64,000 nt of DNA from Hyphomicrobiales bacterium (GTDB lineage Bacteria > Pseudomonadota > Alphaproteobacteria > Rhizobiales > Rhizobiaceae): assembly GCA_017305835.1 (NCBI GenBank), contig JAFKJY010000048.1, positions 1-64,000 of the forward strand, given 5' to 3'. Shown here one piece after another: positions 53,930 to 62,800 of this stretch. The notes below the pieces were generated by a model. That model had not been told where the DNA came from, made no database searches, and worked only from the letters and a program-made list of their open reading frames with translations. A program made the translations under genes and the position numbers. Position 1 is the stretch's first letter. The number at the start of each line of letters is the position of its first letter.

Positions 53930-54313
53930 TCAGGCTCCGAATGCGATGATCAGAAGGGAGAACACGCCGGCGGCCCCGACGAGCAGGCAGAAGGCGGTGT
54001 TGAGCATGAGCACGGCGACCTTGAGCAGCTCGCCGTGGATGTAGTCGGCGATGCTCTCCTGGATGCCGAGCCGCATGTGCTCGACGCCGATGATGACGAA
54101 CAGGATCAGCGGGATGGCGACGACCGGCCGGCCGAGCGCGGCGAGCGCGGCCGCATGGTCCTTGCCGAGCAGCGAGAAGACCAGGCCGATCGCGAACAGC
54201 GACAGCGGCACCAGCGCCACGCCGCTGATGCGGGTGATCCAGAAATGGCTCGTTCCCTCATGGGCGGAGCCGAGGCCGCGGACCGTCCGCAACGGGGTGC
54301 GCATCGCTTTCAT
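53930..54313 (-). CDS. sdhD: Succinate dehydrogenase hydrophobic membrane anchor subunit
   Basis: A 127-aa membrane anchor with three helices (about 32-52, 63-85, 98-122). [29 protein letters not shown] near the start and [15 protein letters not shown] with the quinone/heme-region histidine and DY motif are typical. ATG 54313; the in-frame start at 54517 lies inside sdhC and is rejected. Eight bases after sdhC. Confidence 0.96.
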   Translation of the reverse strand: MKAMRTPLRTVRGLGSAHEGTSHFWITRISGVALVPLSLFAIGLVFSLLGKDHAAALAALGRPVVAIPLILFVIIGVEHMRLGIQESIADYIHGELLKVAVLMLNTAFCLLVGAAGVFSLLIIAFGA

Positions 54314-54321
54314 GGGGCGCC

Positions 54322-54720
54322 TCAGAACCAGATGAAATAGACGGCCCAGGTGACGGCCGTGCAGAGGAGGGATGCCGCCAGCGTCAGCCAGGCGAGCAGC
54401 GTCGAGGTCTCCTTGCCCATGCCGACGCCGGTGTCCCAGATGTAGTGGCGGATGCCGCCGAAGAGATGGTGGAACAGCGCCCAGGTGAAGCCGATCAGCA
54501 CGAGGATGCCGAACCACGAGCCGGCGAGCCAGTTGGCATTGTCGAACCAGACCGGCCCGCTCGCCGCCGCGACCAGCCAGGCCGCGACCAGCAGCATGCC
54601 GAAATAGAGCGCGATGCCGGTGATGCGATGGGCGATCGACATCGCCATCGTCGGGCGCCAGCGGTAGATCGTCAGATGCGGTGAGACGGGTCTCGCGCGG
54701 GTGGCTGTTGGCTGGCTCAT
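54322..54720 (-). CDS. sdhC: Succinate dehydrogenase cytochrome b556 subunit
   Basis: A 132-aa cytochrome subunit. RPVSPHLTIYRW, SIAHRITGIALYFG and ALFHHLFGGIRHYIWDTG (His84/His85 region binds heme b in this family) identify it; three membrane helices follow the same order as other alphaproteobacteria. First gene of sdhCDAB; a promoter-like pair is at 54823-54851. Confidence 0.97.
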   Translation of the reverse strand: MSQPTATRARPVSPHLTIYRWRPTMAMSIAHRITGIALYFGMLLVAAWLVAAASGPVWFDNANWLAGSWFGILVLIGFTWALFHHLFGGIRHYIWDTGVGMGKETSTLLAWLTLAASLLCTAVTWAVYFIWF

Positions 54721-54822
54721 GGCTCCCCCAGATATGGCCTCCCCGGGCTCGGGCTCGCGGGCAGGGAACGGCCGTGCGCCGCTGCGTTGCCGCCGCTGCG
54801 GGCGGCCGTTGCGACTGCCCGG

Positions 54823-54851
54823 GTTCTAGACCCGTTTTTGCAGCGCGTCAA
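54823..54851 (-). promoter_or_regulatory. Probable sdhC promoter
   Basis: On the minus strand TTGACG (54851-54846) and TAGAAC (54828-54823) are separated by exactly 17 bp, about 100 bp upstream of sdhC. The rest of the 248-bp gap to the next gene shows an AT-richer stretch at 54878-54896 upstream of the -35 and nothing else recognised. Confidence 0.55.
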
Positions 54852-54968
54852 AGCCGGAAAATCGTGGCCGCGAGCGGGTTTAATCGATTTTTGCGCGGAG
54901 GGTTCGCCGTAGCGGCCGGATCAATCGTTTGAAGGCCTTGCCGATGGGGCGGAGGCGTGGGCCGGCTT

Positions 54969-55319
54969 CTAGCGCCGGCAGGTGAGCGGGACCTTGCCGG
55001 CCTTCATCCACAGCGCCTCGCGGTCCTCCAGCACCAGCGCATAGCCGTCGGCGCCGTAGCGGCTGCGCTGGCCGGGCGGGGCGGCGGCGAGCTCGACCGG
55101 GTCGGCATCGCCGAAGCTGACGCGCACGCTGGAGCCGCCGTTCTCGATGCGCAGGTCGCCCTCGTCGCCGCAGCGATAGACGGCAAGAGCAGGCTGGACG
55201 GAGACGCCCTGGGGCGACGGACGCTGCTGCTGCGGCGGTGTCGTGCAGCCGCCGGCGAGCGAAACCGCCGACAGCACGAGAGCCGTGGCGCCGGTGAGGA
55301 GGCGGGGGCGGTTCGTCAT
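54969..55319 (-). CDS. Small lipoprotein-like MliC-domain protein
   Basis: A 116-aa exported protein. A signal sequence ends in SLAGGC at about residue 25, close to but not a perfect lipobox (Ala at -3). The mature part AVYRCGDEGDLRIENGGSSVRVSF and YALVLEDREALWMKAGKVPLTC resembles the MliC/PliC lysozyme-inhibitor domain with two cysteines able to pair. Likely an outer-membrane or periplasmic protein. ATG 55319 is preferred over the start at 55412, which would precede the signal with 31 residues. Confidence 0.72.
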   Translation of the reverse strand: MTNRPRLLTGATALVLSAVSLAGGCTTPPQQQRPSPQGVSVQPALAVYRCGDEGDLRIENGGSSVRVSFGDADPVELAAAPPGQRSRYGADGYALVLEDREALWMKAGKVPLTCRR

Positions 55320-55421
55320 CGTGCGCGACGCTAAACGCATTCGCGCCGAAAGATCAACAGCCGAAATCGGGAGGCCGCGGCCGGCTCCCGCAAGCCGGCC
55401 GCGGGCCTGCAAAAGGAGGCT

Positions 55422-55817
55422 TCAGATGAGGCCCTTGTGCAGCGTCAGACGGTCGCCGGGACCGTGGACGGCGGCGAACAGCAGGCCGGCCAGGAAGGTG
55501 AAATGGTCGACGAAGAAGCCGAACTCGGCCTGGTTCGCGGCCCAGTGCGACGGGCCGTGGAAGGCGAAGGCGAGGAAGATCACGTAGACGCCGGCAAGCA
55601 GCGCGGCCTCGCGGAAGAAGGCGCCGGTGAGGAAGGCAAGCACCAGCGCCACCTCGAAGAAGGCGGCCACCCAGGCGAGGAAGAGCGGCGCGGGGAAGCC
55701 GGCGCCGGCGATGTAGTCGGCCGTCATCTGCATGCCGGCGAACTTGAAGAAGGCGGCCATGGCGAAGGCGCCGGCGAAGATCAGCCGGGCGATGAGGATT
55801 GCGGCGGTGCGGTACAT
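55422..55817 (-). CDS. DoxX family membrane protein
   Basis: A 131-aa DoxX/SURF4-like protein with four membrane helices (about 4-24, 44-66, 70-90, 105-122). LIARLIFAGAFAMAAFFKFAG near the start is typical, and FALAFHGPSHW-like sequences close the third helix. No subunit partners are nearby; many such proteins have unproven roles in redox or thiosulfate metabolism. Monocistronic. Confidence 0.88.
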   Translation of the reverse strand: MYRTAAILIARLIFAGAFAMAAFFKFAGMQMTADYIAGAGFPAPLFLAWVAAFFEVALVLAFLTGAFFREAALLAGVYVIFLAFAFHGPSHWAANQAEFGFFVDHFTFLAGLLFAAVHGPGDRLTLHKGLI

Positions 55818-55913
55818 GGCGTGGCGTCCTTTCGGATGAGGCTCTGCACCAAGGAACGCACGGGCCGAGGCCGCGCCGACACCGGCCGCGAAAAATTACG
55901 CGCGGCGGTCCGG

Positions 55914-56372
55914 TCAGGGATGGTCGAAGCGGATGATGAAGCTCGACCAGTCGGCCGGCGCGGCGATCTGCTCGTAGAGCTTGCGGCCGTCCTCGGGCTG
56001 GCGCGGGGCGTTGAGGATCAGCCTCGACCAGCCGCGTTCCTCGGCCTGGTCGGCGAGCAGGTCGACGAGGGCCTTGGCGATGCCCTTGTTGCGGTGGTCG
56101 TGGTGCACGTAGACGTGGTCGACCACGCCGCAGCGCATGCCAGATACCGGCTCCGGCATGTCGACATAGATCAGGAAGCCGACGAGTTCGCCGTCGATGC
56201 GCGCGCCCAGCACCTCGGCCACGCGGTCCTGCAGCAGCGCCTCCGCATAGAAGTCGTCGGGACGGCGCGGGGCGCCGCGCTTCAGCGCCTGCGCGTAGCC
56301 CGCCAGCAGCGGGGCGAACTGGTGCGCGTCGCGCAGACGCAGTTGCGAAATCTCGATCTCGTGCTCGGCCAT
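55914..56372 (-). CDS. GNAT-family N-acetyltransferase
   Basis: A 152-aa acetyl-CoA-dependent acetyltransferase. Motif A appears as VDHVYVHHDHRNKGIAKALVDLLADQAEERGW, with the R-x-x-G-x-A-type pyrophosphate loop RNKGIAKAL; the closing strand ...LYEQIAAPADWSSFIIRF completes the fold. Substrate unknown. Divergent from a small secreted protein gene, 132 bp away. Confidence 0.92.
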   Translation of the reverse strand: MAEHEIEISQLRLRDAHQFAPLLAGYAQALKRGAPRRPDDFYAEALLQDRVAEVLGARIDGELVGFLIYVDMPEPVSGMRCGVVDHVYVHHDHRNKGIAKALVDLLADQAEERGWSRLILNAPRQPEDGRKLYEQIAAPADWSSFIIRFDHP

Positions 56373-56504
56373 GGCGCTCCATTCCCGGAATTAACCACGC
56401 TTGTCAATTGGCGTGGACGGGCGCCGGCCGCGCCGGTGACAATGGTGAAGAATGCGTTAACGTGGGCGGCGAGGGGGCCCGTCCGGGTTGAAGGAAAGAG
56501 GGCC

Positions 56505-56882
56505 ATGAGCCTGCTACGCGATACGATGACGGCCGCGGCCTGGGCCGCCGGCGCGCTGGCGCTGGGATTCGGCCTGGCCATGCTGACCGATCCGGCACGG
56601 GCCGGCAGCTTCGGGGGAGCGAGCGCCGGCGAGCGCGTCTACGACGATTCCTACGGCAACCTCGTCATCATCAGCCCCTCCGGCTACAAGCGCATCGTCG
56701 TCGGCATGGGACATCTGGCGGCCGAGCTGGAGCAGAACCGCGCGCCGGAGGTCGTCTATCTCGACCGCAACGGCCGCGCCGGGCCGCACTGTCATACGCC
56801 GCCGGTTCTGTGGAAGGGCCGGTCCTACATGTACGGGCTCGCCGAGGGCGAGATTCCGACGCCGCCGCGCATCTGCGACTAG
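56505..56882 (+). CDS. Small secreted protein, unknown
   Basis: A 125-aa protein with an N-terminal signal peptide to about residue 33 (TDPARA before GSFGG). The mature part has VYDDSYGNLVIISPSGYKRIVVGMGHLAAELE and two cysteines (GPHCHTP, RICD). It is conserved-looking but not a family I recognise. ATG 56505 follows AAGGAAAGAGG. Begins a rightward row of three envelope-associated genes. Confidence 0.78.
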   Translation: MSLLRDTMTAAAWAAGALALGFGLAMLTDPARAGSFGGASAGERVYDDSYGNLVIISPSGYKRIVVGMGHLAAELEQNRAPEVVYLDRNGRAGPHCHTPPVLWKGRSYMYGLAEGEIPTPPRICD

Positions 56883-56951
56883 CGCGGCGGAACCGACCAT
56901 GACGCCGCCCCGTTGCCATCCGCCGTTTGGCGCAGCCCGGACGCTCCCGCG

Positions 56952-58271
56952 ATGAGCGCGGCGCGTTCCGCCAGGGCGCTGCGCGCCCATGTCGCGTCGC
57001 TGGAGACGATGTCGCGCTTCGTGCTCGCCACGCTGGCGCTGGCCTCGGGCGTCTATACCTATCTCGGCGTGCGCGGGCTGCTCGAAGGCAGCGGCGGCGC
57101 GAGCGCCGTGTTCTTCGCCGCCGTCATCTATTCGGTCGCCGTGTCGGTCGGCATCTATGGCTTCTGGACCTACCTGATGCGGTTCGCCCCGGAGATGCGC
57201 GACTGGGGCTCGCGCCTCGCGCTGCTGGCCATGATGGCGCTGGGCTCGGCGATGATCATCGCCATGTCGTCCTGGCTGAACGCGGCCGCGCTCGCCGGCT
57301 CGGCGGCGGTGGAGCAGCACCTGGCGACGACGCTGGAGGGCTACACGGCCGACCTCGACCAGGCCAACACCAACGCGATGGGCGCGCTGTCGCTGCTGCC
57401 CGACATCCAGCGCGCCGCCGAGCGTTTCGCCCGTCTTGCCGACGACGAGCGGCAGTCGGGCGCGCTGACCGGCACCTCCGGCTCCGGCAGCGTGGTTCAG
57501 CTCCTGACCCAGATGTCGGCGCAGATGCACGAGCTGGAGGCCAGCATCCAGGCCTCGCGGCAGACGGTGGCCAAGCTGTTCGAGGAGGGGCAGGCGCATC
57601 TCGGCACGATGCGCGGGCTGGTCTCCGCGCCGGGGCCGATCGAGCCGCGATCCGACAGCTTCGGCAAGGAGGCGGTGGCGCTCGCGGGCGTCATCGCGGC
57701 GCTGCAGCAGACCTCGATCGCGCCGTCGGTGAGCCGCGCGGCGGGTGATCTCTCGGCCGGCTTCATCGCGCCGGTGGCGGACGGCCGCAGCGCCGACCTC
57801 GCCGGCCGGCAGGACGCGGTGATGGCGACCGTGCGCGAATCGGTGGCGCAGCAGTCGAAGGCGCTGTCGGACGCGGCGGGCGAGATCCTCGCTCTGCCGA
57901 AGGTGCCGGAGCGCCGCTACGTGCCGCTGACGGCGGCAGAGGCCGTGCTGCGCTATGCGCGGCAGTTCATCCCGAGCTGGGCCGGCGCGATCTCGATCGA
58001 TCTGCTGCCGGCCGTGCTGGTCGGCATCCTCGCCGTCGTGCACGCCTCGGTGCGGCGCGGCGAGGAGGGGCTGGCGGAGGCCGACCAGGTGAGCGCCGGC
58101 GACATGCTGCGGGCGCTGGAGCTGAACGCGGCGATCAATGCGCGCCGCCGCGCCGCCGAAAAGGATGACGAGGCGGCCGCCGCGCCGTCGCCCGAGCCGG
58201 TTGCGCCCGACGCGCGGCCGGTCGCCGAGAACGTGACGCCGCTGCCCGACCGGAAGCGGTTCGACCCGTGA
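56952..58271 (+). CDS. Membrane protein with large coiled-coil-like central domain, unknown
   Basis: A 439-aa protein. Three N-terminal helices (about 23-43, 52-80, 86-110) are followed by a long alanine/glutamine-rich helical stretch (about 118-330), with repeated pattern suggestive of coiled coil (HELEASIQASRQTVAKLFEE), one more helix (about 355-380) and an acidic, proline-rich tail to KRFDP. No known domain. ATG 56952. Ten bases before the ClpP-like gene, so co-transcribed. Could be a scaffold or secretion-associated membrane protein. Confidence 0.75.
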   Translation: MSAARSARALRAHVASLETMSRFVLATLALASGVYTYLGVRGLLEGSGGASAVFFAAVIYSVAVSVGIYGFWTYLMRFAPEMRDWGSRLALLAMMALGSAMIIAMSSWLNAAALAGSAAVEQHLATTLEGYTADLDQANTNAMGALSLLPDIQRAAERFARLADDERQSGALTGTSGSGSVVQLLTQMSAQMHELEASIQASRQTVAKLFEEGQAHLGTMRGLVSAPGPIEPRSDSFGKEAVALAGVIAALQQTSIAPSVSRAAGDLSAGFIAPVADGRSADLAGRQDAVMATVRESVAQQSKALSDAAGEILALPKVPERRYVPLTAAEAVLRYARQFIPSWAGAISIDLLPAVLVGILAVVHASVRRGEEGLAEADQVSAGDMLRALELNAAINARRRAAEKDDEAAAAPSPEPVAPDARPVAENVTPLPDRKRFDP

Positions 58272-58281
58272 GCATGCCCAG

Positions 58282-59115
58282 ATGAGCATCGACCAGACAG
58301 TTCCCTTCCGCCGCCGCGGCGCCATCGCCCGCTATCTCGCCCGCTTCGAGGAGGGGCGGCTTGTGCGGGCGATCTTCTTCGGCATGCTGATCGGCACGGC
58401 GACCGTGCTCGGGCTGGATCTCAAGCGGCTCGTCGACGAGAACGGCCTGTTCGTCGAACCGCAGGAACGGTCGGACACGGCGGTGACCGTGCCGGTGCTG
58501 CCGCCGGCGGTGGAGACGACCGCGAGCGAGGGCAGCGGCAACGATCCGCGCCGCTTCATCACCACCGACGAGGCGGTGCTGCGAGAGCCGGCCCGCTTCG
58601 CGCTGGAGGCAGGCGGGCTGCTGCGGCTCACCGGCACGATCGACACGGGCGCGGCGCAGCGCTTCGCCGCCGAGGTCGCGGCGCGCGGCGAATATATCCG
58701 TGCCGTGTCGCTCGATTCGCCGGGCGGATCGCTCGAGGACGCGATGGCGATGGCGCGGCTGATCCGCAAGAACGGCTTCGCGACCGAGGTCGCCGACGGG
58801 GCGATCTGCGCCTCGTCCTGCCCGCTCGTCCTGGCCGGCGGCGCCGAGCGGCATGTCGGCGCGCGCGCGGCGATCGGCCTGCACCAGTTCTATGCGGTGA
58901 CGCGCGGGGCAACGGCGCCCGAGCAGGCGATGGCCGACGCGCAGATGACGACGGCGCGCATCTCGCGGCTGCTGATCGAGCTCGGCGTCGACCCGGCGCT
59001 GTGGCTGCACGCGCTCGACACCCCGCCGCGCGCGCTCTACTACCTGTCGGCCGGCCAGATGCTGAAATACCGCCTAGTCACCGGCGGCGACAGGCTGGCG
59101 CTGCGGGGAAGCTGA
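58282..59115 (+). CDS. Predicted periplasmic ClpP-like serine protease-type protein
   Basis: A 277-aa protein with one N-terminal membrane helix (about 29-47), a linker, and a ClpP/crotonase-like fold (about 105-260). AVSLDSPGGSLEDAMAMARLIR matches the SPGG turn of SppA/ClpP-like enzymes; ICASSCPLVLAGG contains Ser178/Ser179 as nucleophile candidates and GLHQF (His201) a possible base. Such proteins are widespread in rhizobia without assigned substrate. Co-transcribed with the membrane protein upstream. Confidence 0.82.
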   Translation: MSIDQTVPFRRRGAIARYLARFEEGRLVRAIFFGMLIGTATVLGLDLKRLVDENGLFVEPQERSDTAVTVPVLPPAVETTASEGSGNDPRRFITTDEAVLREPARFALEAGGLLRLTGTIDTGAAQRFAAEVAARGEYIRAVSLDSPGGSLEDAMAMARLIRKNGFATEVADGAICASSCPLVLAGGAERHVGARAAIGLHQFYAVTRGATAPEQAMADAQMTTARISRLLIELGVDPALWLHALDTPPRALYYLSAGQMLKYRLVTGGDRLALRGS

Positions 59116-59128
59116 GGCGCTTCACCCC

Positions 59129-59710
59129 CTACCGCGCCATGGCGTGGTATTCCGGGTTGGGCCGCATGTCAACTGCGGCGGCCATGCGGTTCGACATGTT
59201 GAAGAAGGCGATCGTCGCCGCGATGTCCCAGATGTCGCGGTCGGAGAAGCCGGCCTGCCGGAGCGCGGCGCGGTCGCTCTCCGCCACCCGCGCGGGTTCC
59301 CGCGTCAGCTTCTCGGCGAACTCCATCATCGCCACCTGGCGCGGCGGCAGCTCCGCGGCGCGCCAGTTGTGGGCGATCACCTCGCCGAAGGCGGGGTCGC
59401 CGGAGAGCTGGCGCACCGCCGCGCCGTGGGCGGCCAGGCAATAGTGGCAGTGGTTGAGGCTGGACACGACCACCGCGATCATCTCGCGCTCCAGCTTGGT
59501 GAGGCCCGAATCACCCAGCATCAGGTCGTTGTAGTTGTCCGAGAAGGCGCGCAGCTTCTTCTCGTCGAAGGCGTAGGCCAGAAGCACGTTGGGCACGAGG
59601 CCGAGCTTTTCCTCGCATTTGGCGAAATAGGCGCGGGTGCCCTCAGACAGCGGATCCGCCGGCTTCAGGTCCAGCGCCGTGGTGCGCCGCGCGGTCGTCT
59701 CGTCGAGCAT
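59129..59710 (-). CDS. Peroxidase-related / AhpD-like carboxymuconolactone-decarboxylase-fold protein
   Basis: A 193-aa protein of the peroxidase-related family within the CMD/AhpD fold. SSLNHCHYCLAAHG gives a Cys88-x-x-Cys91 redox pair with His95, as in AhpD alkylhydroperoxidases; LTKLEREMIAVVVSSLN precedes it. ATG 59710 with GGAGAA upstream is preferred over the start at 59737. Likely cytosolic peroxide or disulfide reductase. Convergent with the ClpP-like gene. Confidence 0.88.
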   Translation of the reverse strand: MLDETTARRTTALDLKPADPLSEGTRAYFAKCEEKLGLVPNVLLAYAFDEKKLRAFSDNYNDLMLGDSGLTKLEREMIAVVVSSLNHCHYCLAAHGAAVRQLSGDPAFGEVIAHNWRAAELPPRQVAMMEFAEKLTREPARVAESDRAALRQAGFSDRDIWDIAATIAFFNMSNRMAAAVDMRPNPEYHAMAR

Positions 59711-59824
59711 GCCCGTTTCTCCTTCGCTTCGTTTCACGTGGCTTGGCAGCCGCTCGCATGGCGGTCGCCAAACGCCATCGTTCTGTTACCATAGAGGCGA
59801 TGGCGAAGGGGAGGTCTCATCACC

Positions 59825-62800
59825 ATGAACGACATGCGCCGTGCCGGTAACCGCAACGAGACGACCGCGGGCGGCGGGAGCGACGCCGAGCGGCTGTTCG
59901 AGCTGTTCAAGGCGCAGGCTCCCGCCGAGGACGTGGCGGCCTACGACCCCGCGGTGCTGGAGCGGGCGGCGCAGCTCGCGGCCGCGGCGCTGAAGCGCCA
60001 CCGGCGCGGCGACAGCGTCATCGCCATCGACAACGACCCCAAGCTCACGCTGCAGGGCCGGGCGCTGACGGCGATCACCGTCATCAACGACAACATGCCG
60101 TTCCTGTTCGATTCGATCACCGGAGAGGTGACCGAGACCACGGGCGAGCCGACGCTGGTGCTGCATCCCGTGATCTCGGTGCGTCATGGGCGCGGCGGCG
60201 GCGCGGCGATGGCGGCGGAGACGGCGCGCGGCGGGGTGGAGCCCGGCCGGGTCAGCCTGATCCACATCCACGTGCCGCGTCTGCCGGCGCATGAGGCCGA
60301 GGCGCTGAAGGGGCGGCTGGAGCACATATTGCGGCAGGTGCGGCTCGCCGTGCGCGACTGGAAGCCGATGCTGGCGCGGCTCGACCAGGCGATCACCGAC
60401 CTGCGCTACCTGCCGGTGCCGCTGGAGAAGGCGCATGTTGACGAGGCGATCGCCTTCCTCGAATGGCTGCGCGACGACAACTTCACCTTCCTCGGCATGC
60501 GCGAATACCGCTATCGCGGCGGCGAGAAGGACGGGCGGCTGGAGCGCGCCGCCGGCGAGGGGCTGGGCATCCTCTCCGACCCGGACGTGCTGGTGCTGCG
60601 CCGCGGCACCGAGGCGGTGACGACGACGCCGGAGATCCGCGCCTTCCTGCACGGCCCGGAGCCGATGATCGTCACCAAGGCCAACGCCAAGTCGGTGGTC
60701 CACCGGCGCATCTATCTCGACTATGTCGGGGTCAAGACATTCGGGCCGAAGGGCAAGCTGGCGGGCGAGCTGCGCATCGTCGGCCTGTTCACCTCGACCG
60801 CCTACACGCGCTCGGTGATGAAGATCCCCTACCTGCGCTCGAAGGTCGAGGCGGTGATCGCCAGGTCCGGCTTCGACCCGAACGACCATTCCGGCAAGGC
60901 GCTCATCAACGTGCTGGAATCCTATCCGCGCGACGAGCTGTTCCAGATCAGCGTGCCGGTGCTGCGCCGGCATGCCGAAGCGATCCTGGCGCTCGGCGAA
61001 CGGCCGCGCGTGCGCGCGCTCTACCGGGTCGACCAGTTCGACCGCTTCGTCTCCGTCCTCGTCTTCGTGCCGCGCGACCGTTACGATTCGCAGGTACGCG
61101 TCGCCATCGGCGAGTTCCTGAAGACGCTCTTCGACGGCCGCCTGTCGGCCTACTATCCGGCCTTCCCCGAAGGCTCGCTCGCCCGCGTGCACTTCATCAT
61201 CGGCCGCTCCGGCGGCAAGACGCCGAAGATCGAGCAGGAGACGCTGGAGGGGGGCATCCGTGCCATCGTGCGGACGTGGGACGACGCGCTGCGCGAGGCG
61301 GTGGCGGCGAGCGGAGCGGGTGCCGCGGAGGCCGCGCTCGCCGCGCGCTTCCCCGAAAGCTATCGCAACTCGTTCACGCCCGAGGTGGGCCTGCGCGACG
61401 CGGCCGCGCTCATCGGGATCGGGCCGGACAACCCGATCGCCATCGGCTTCCACCGCGATCCCGGCAGCGCCGAAACCCATGCCGACCTGAAGATCTACCA
61501 CCACGGCGCGCCGGTGGCGCTGTCGCGGCGTGTGCCGCTGCTGGAGAACATGGGTTTTCGCGTCATCAGCGAGCGCACCTTCGAGATCGAGACCGGCGAC
61601 GGGGTCGCCTTCCTGCACGACATGGAGCTGGAGAGCGCGCGGGCCGCGCCGATCGACCTTGCCGACGGCGGTGCGCTGTTCGAGGAGGTCTTCCTGTCGG
61701 TCTGGCGCGGGCAGAGCGACAATGACGGCTACAACATGCTCGTCCAGACGGCCGGGCTCGGCCCGGCCGAGATCCGCATCCTGCGCGCCTATGGCCGCTA
61801 TCTCCAGCAGGCCGGCATCCCGCAGAGCCAGGACTTCATCGCCGCCGTGCTCAACCGCTATCCGGAAATCGCGCGGCGGCTGTTCGAGCTGTTCCGGGCG
61901 CGGTTCGACCCGTCGCGAGGCAATGGCGAGGCCGAGATAGAGGCGGCGATCGCCCAGGCGCTGGAAGCGGTGCCGAACCTCGACGACGACACCATCATCC
62001 GCCGCTTCCTCAACCTGATCGCCTCGACGCTCAGGACCAACCATTACGCGCCGAAGGCCGACCGGCCGGTCTCGCTGGCGCTCAAGCTCGATTCCAAGGC
62101 GCTGACCGGCCTGCCGGAGCCGCGGCCGTGGCGCGAGATCTTCGTCTACGGGCCGGAGGTGGAGGGCGTCCACCTGCGCTTCGGCCCGGTGGCGCGCGGC
62201 GGCCTGCGCTGGTCGGACCGGGCGCAGGACTACCGCACCGAGGTGCTGGGGCTGGTCAAGGCGCAGCAGGTCAAGAACGCCGTCATCGTGCCGGTCGGCG
62301 CCAAGGGTGGCTTCTTTCCCAAGCGCCTCCCGGCCGGCGGCAGCCGCGACCAGGTGTTCGAGGCCGGTCGCGCGGCCTACGTCAACTTCGTCTCCTCGCT
62401 GCTGTCGGTCACCGACAACATCGAGGGCGACCATGTCGTGCCGCCGGAAGGCGTCATCCGCCACGACGGCGACGACCCCTATTTCGTCGTCGCGGCCGAC
62501 AAGGGCACGGCGACCTTCTCCGACACCGCCAACGCGATCAGCCAGGAGCACGATTTCTGGCTCGACGACGCCTTCGCCTCGGGCGGCTCGGCCGGCTACG
62601 ACCACAAGAAGATGGGGATCACCGCGCGCGGCGCATGGGAGGCGGTGAAGCGGCATTTCCGCGAGCTCGGCAAGGACAGCCGCGCCTGGGACATCCAGAC
62701 GGAGCCGTTCACCGTGGTCGGCGTCGGCGACATGTCGGGCGACGTGTTCGGCAACGGCATGCTGCTTTCGCGGCAGACGCGGCTGATCGCGGCCTTCGAC

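Noticed and set aside
54924..54936. Fourth GntR-like operator (ATCGTTTGA...)
   Set aside because: Only one half matches the 13-bp site, the ACGAT arm is missing, and the gene downstream is sdhC in the core region; likely chance.
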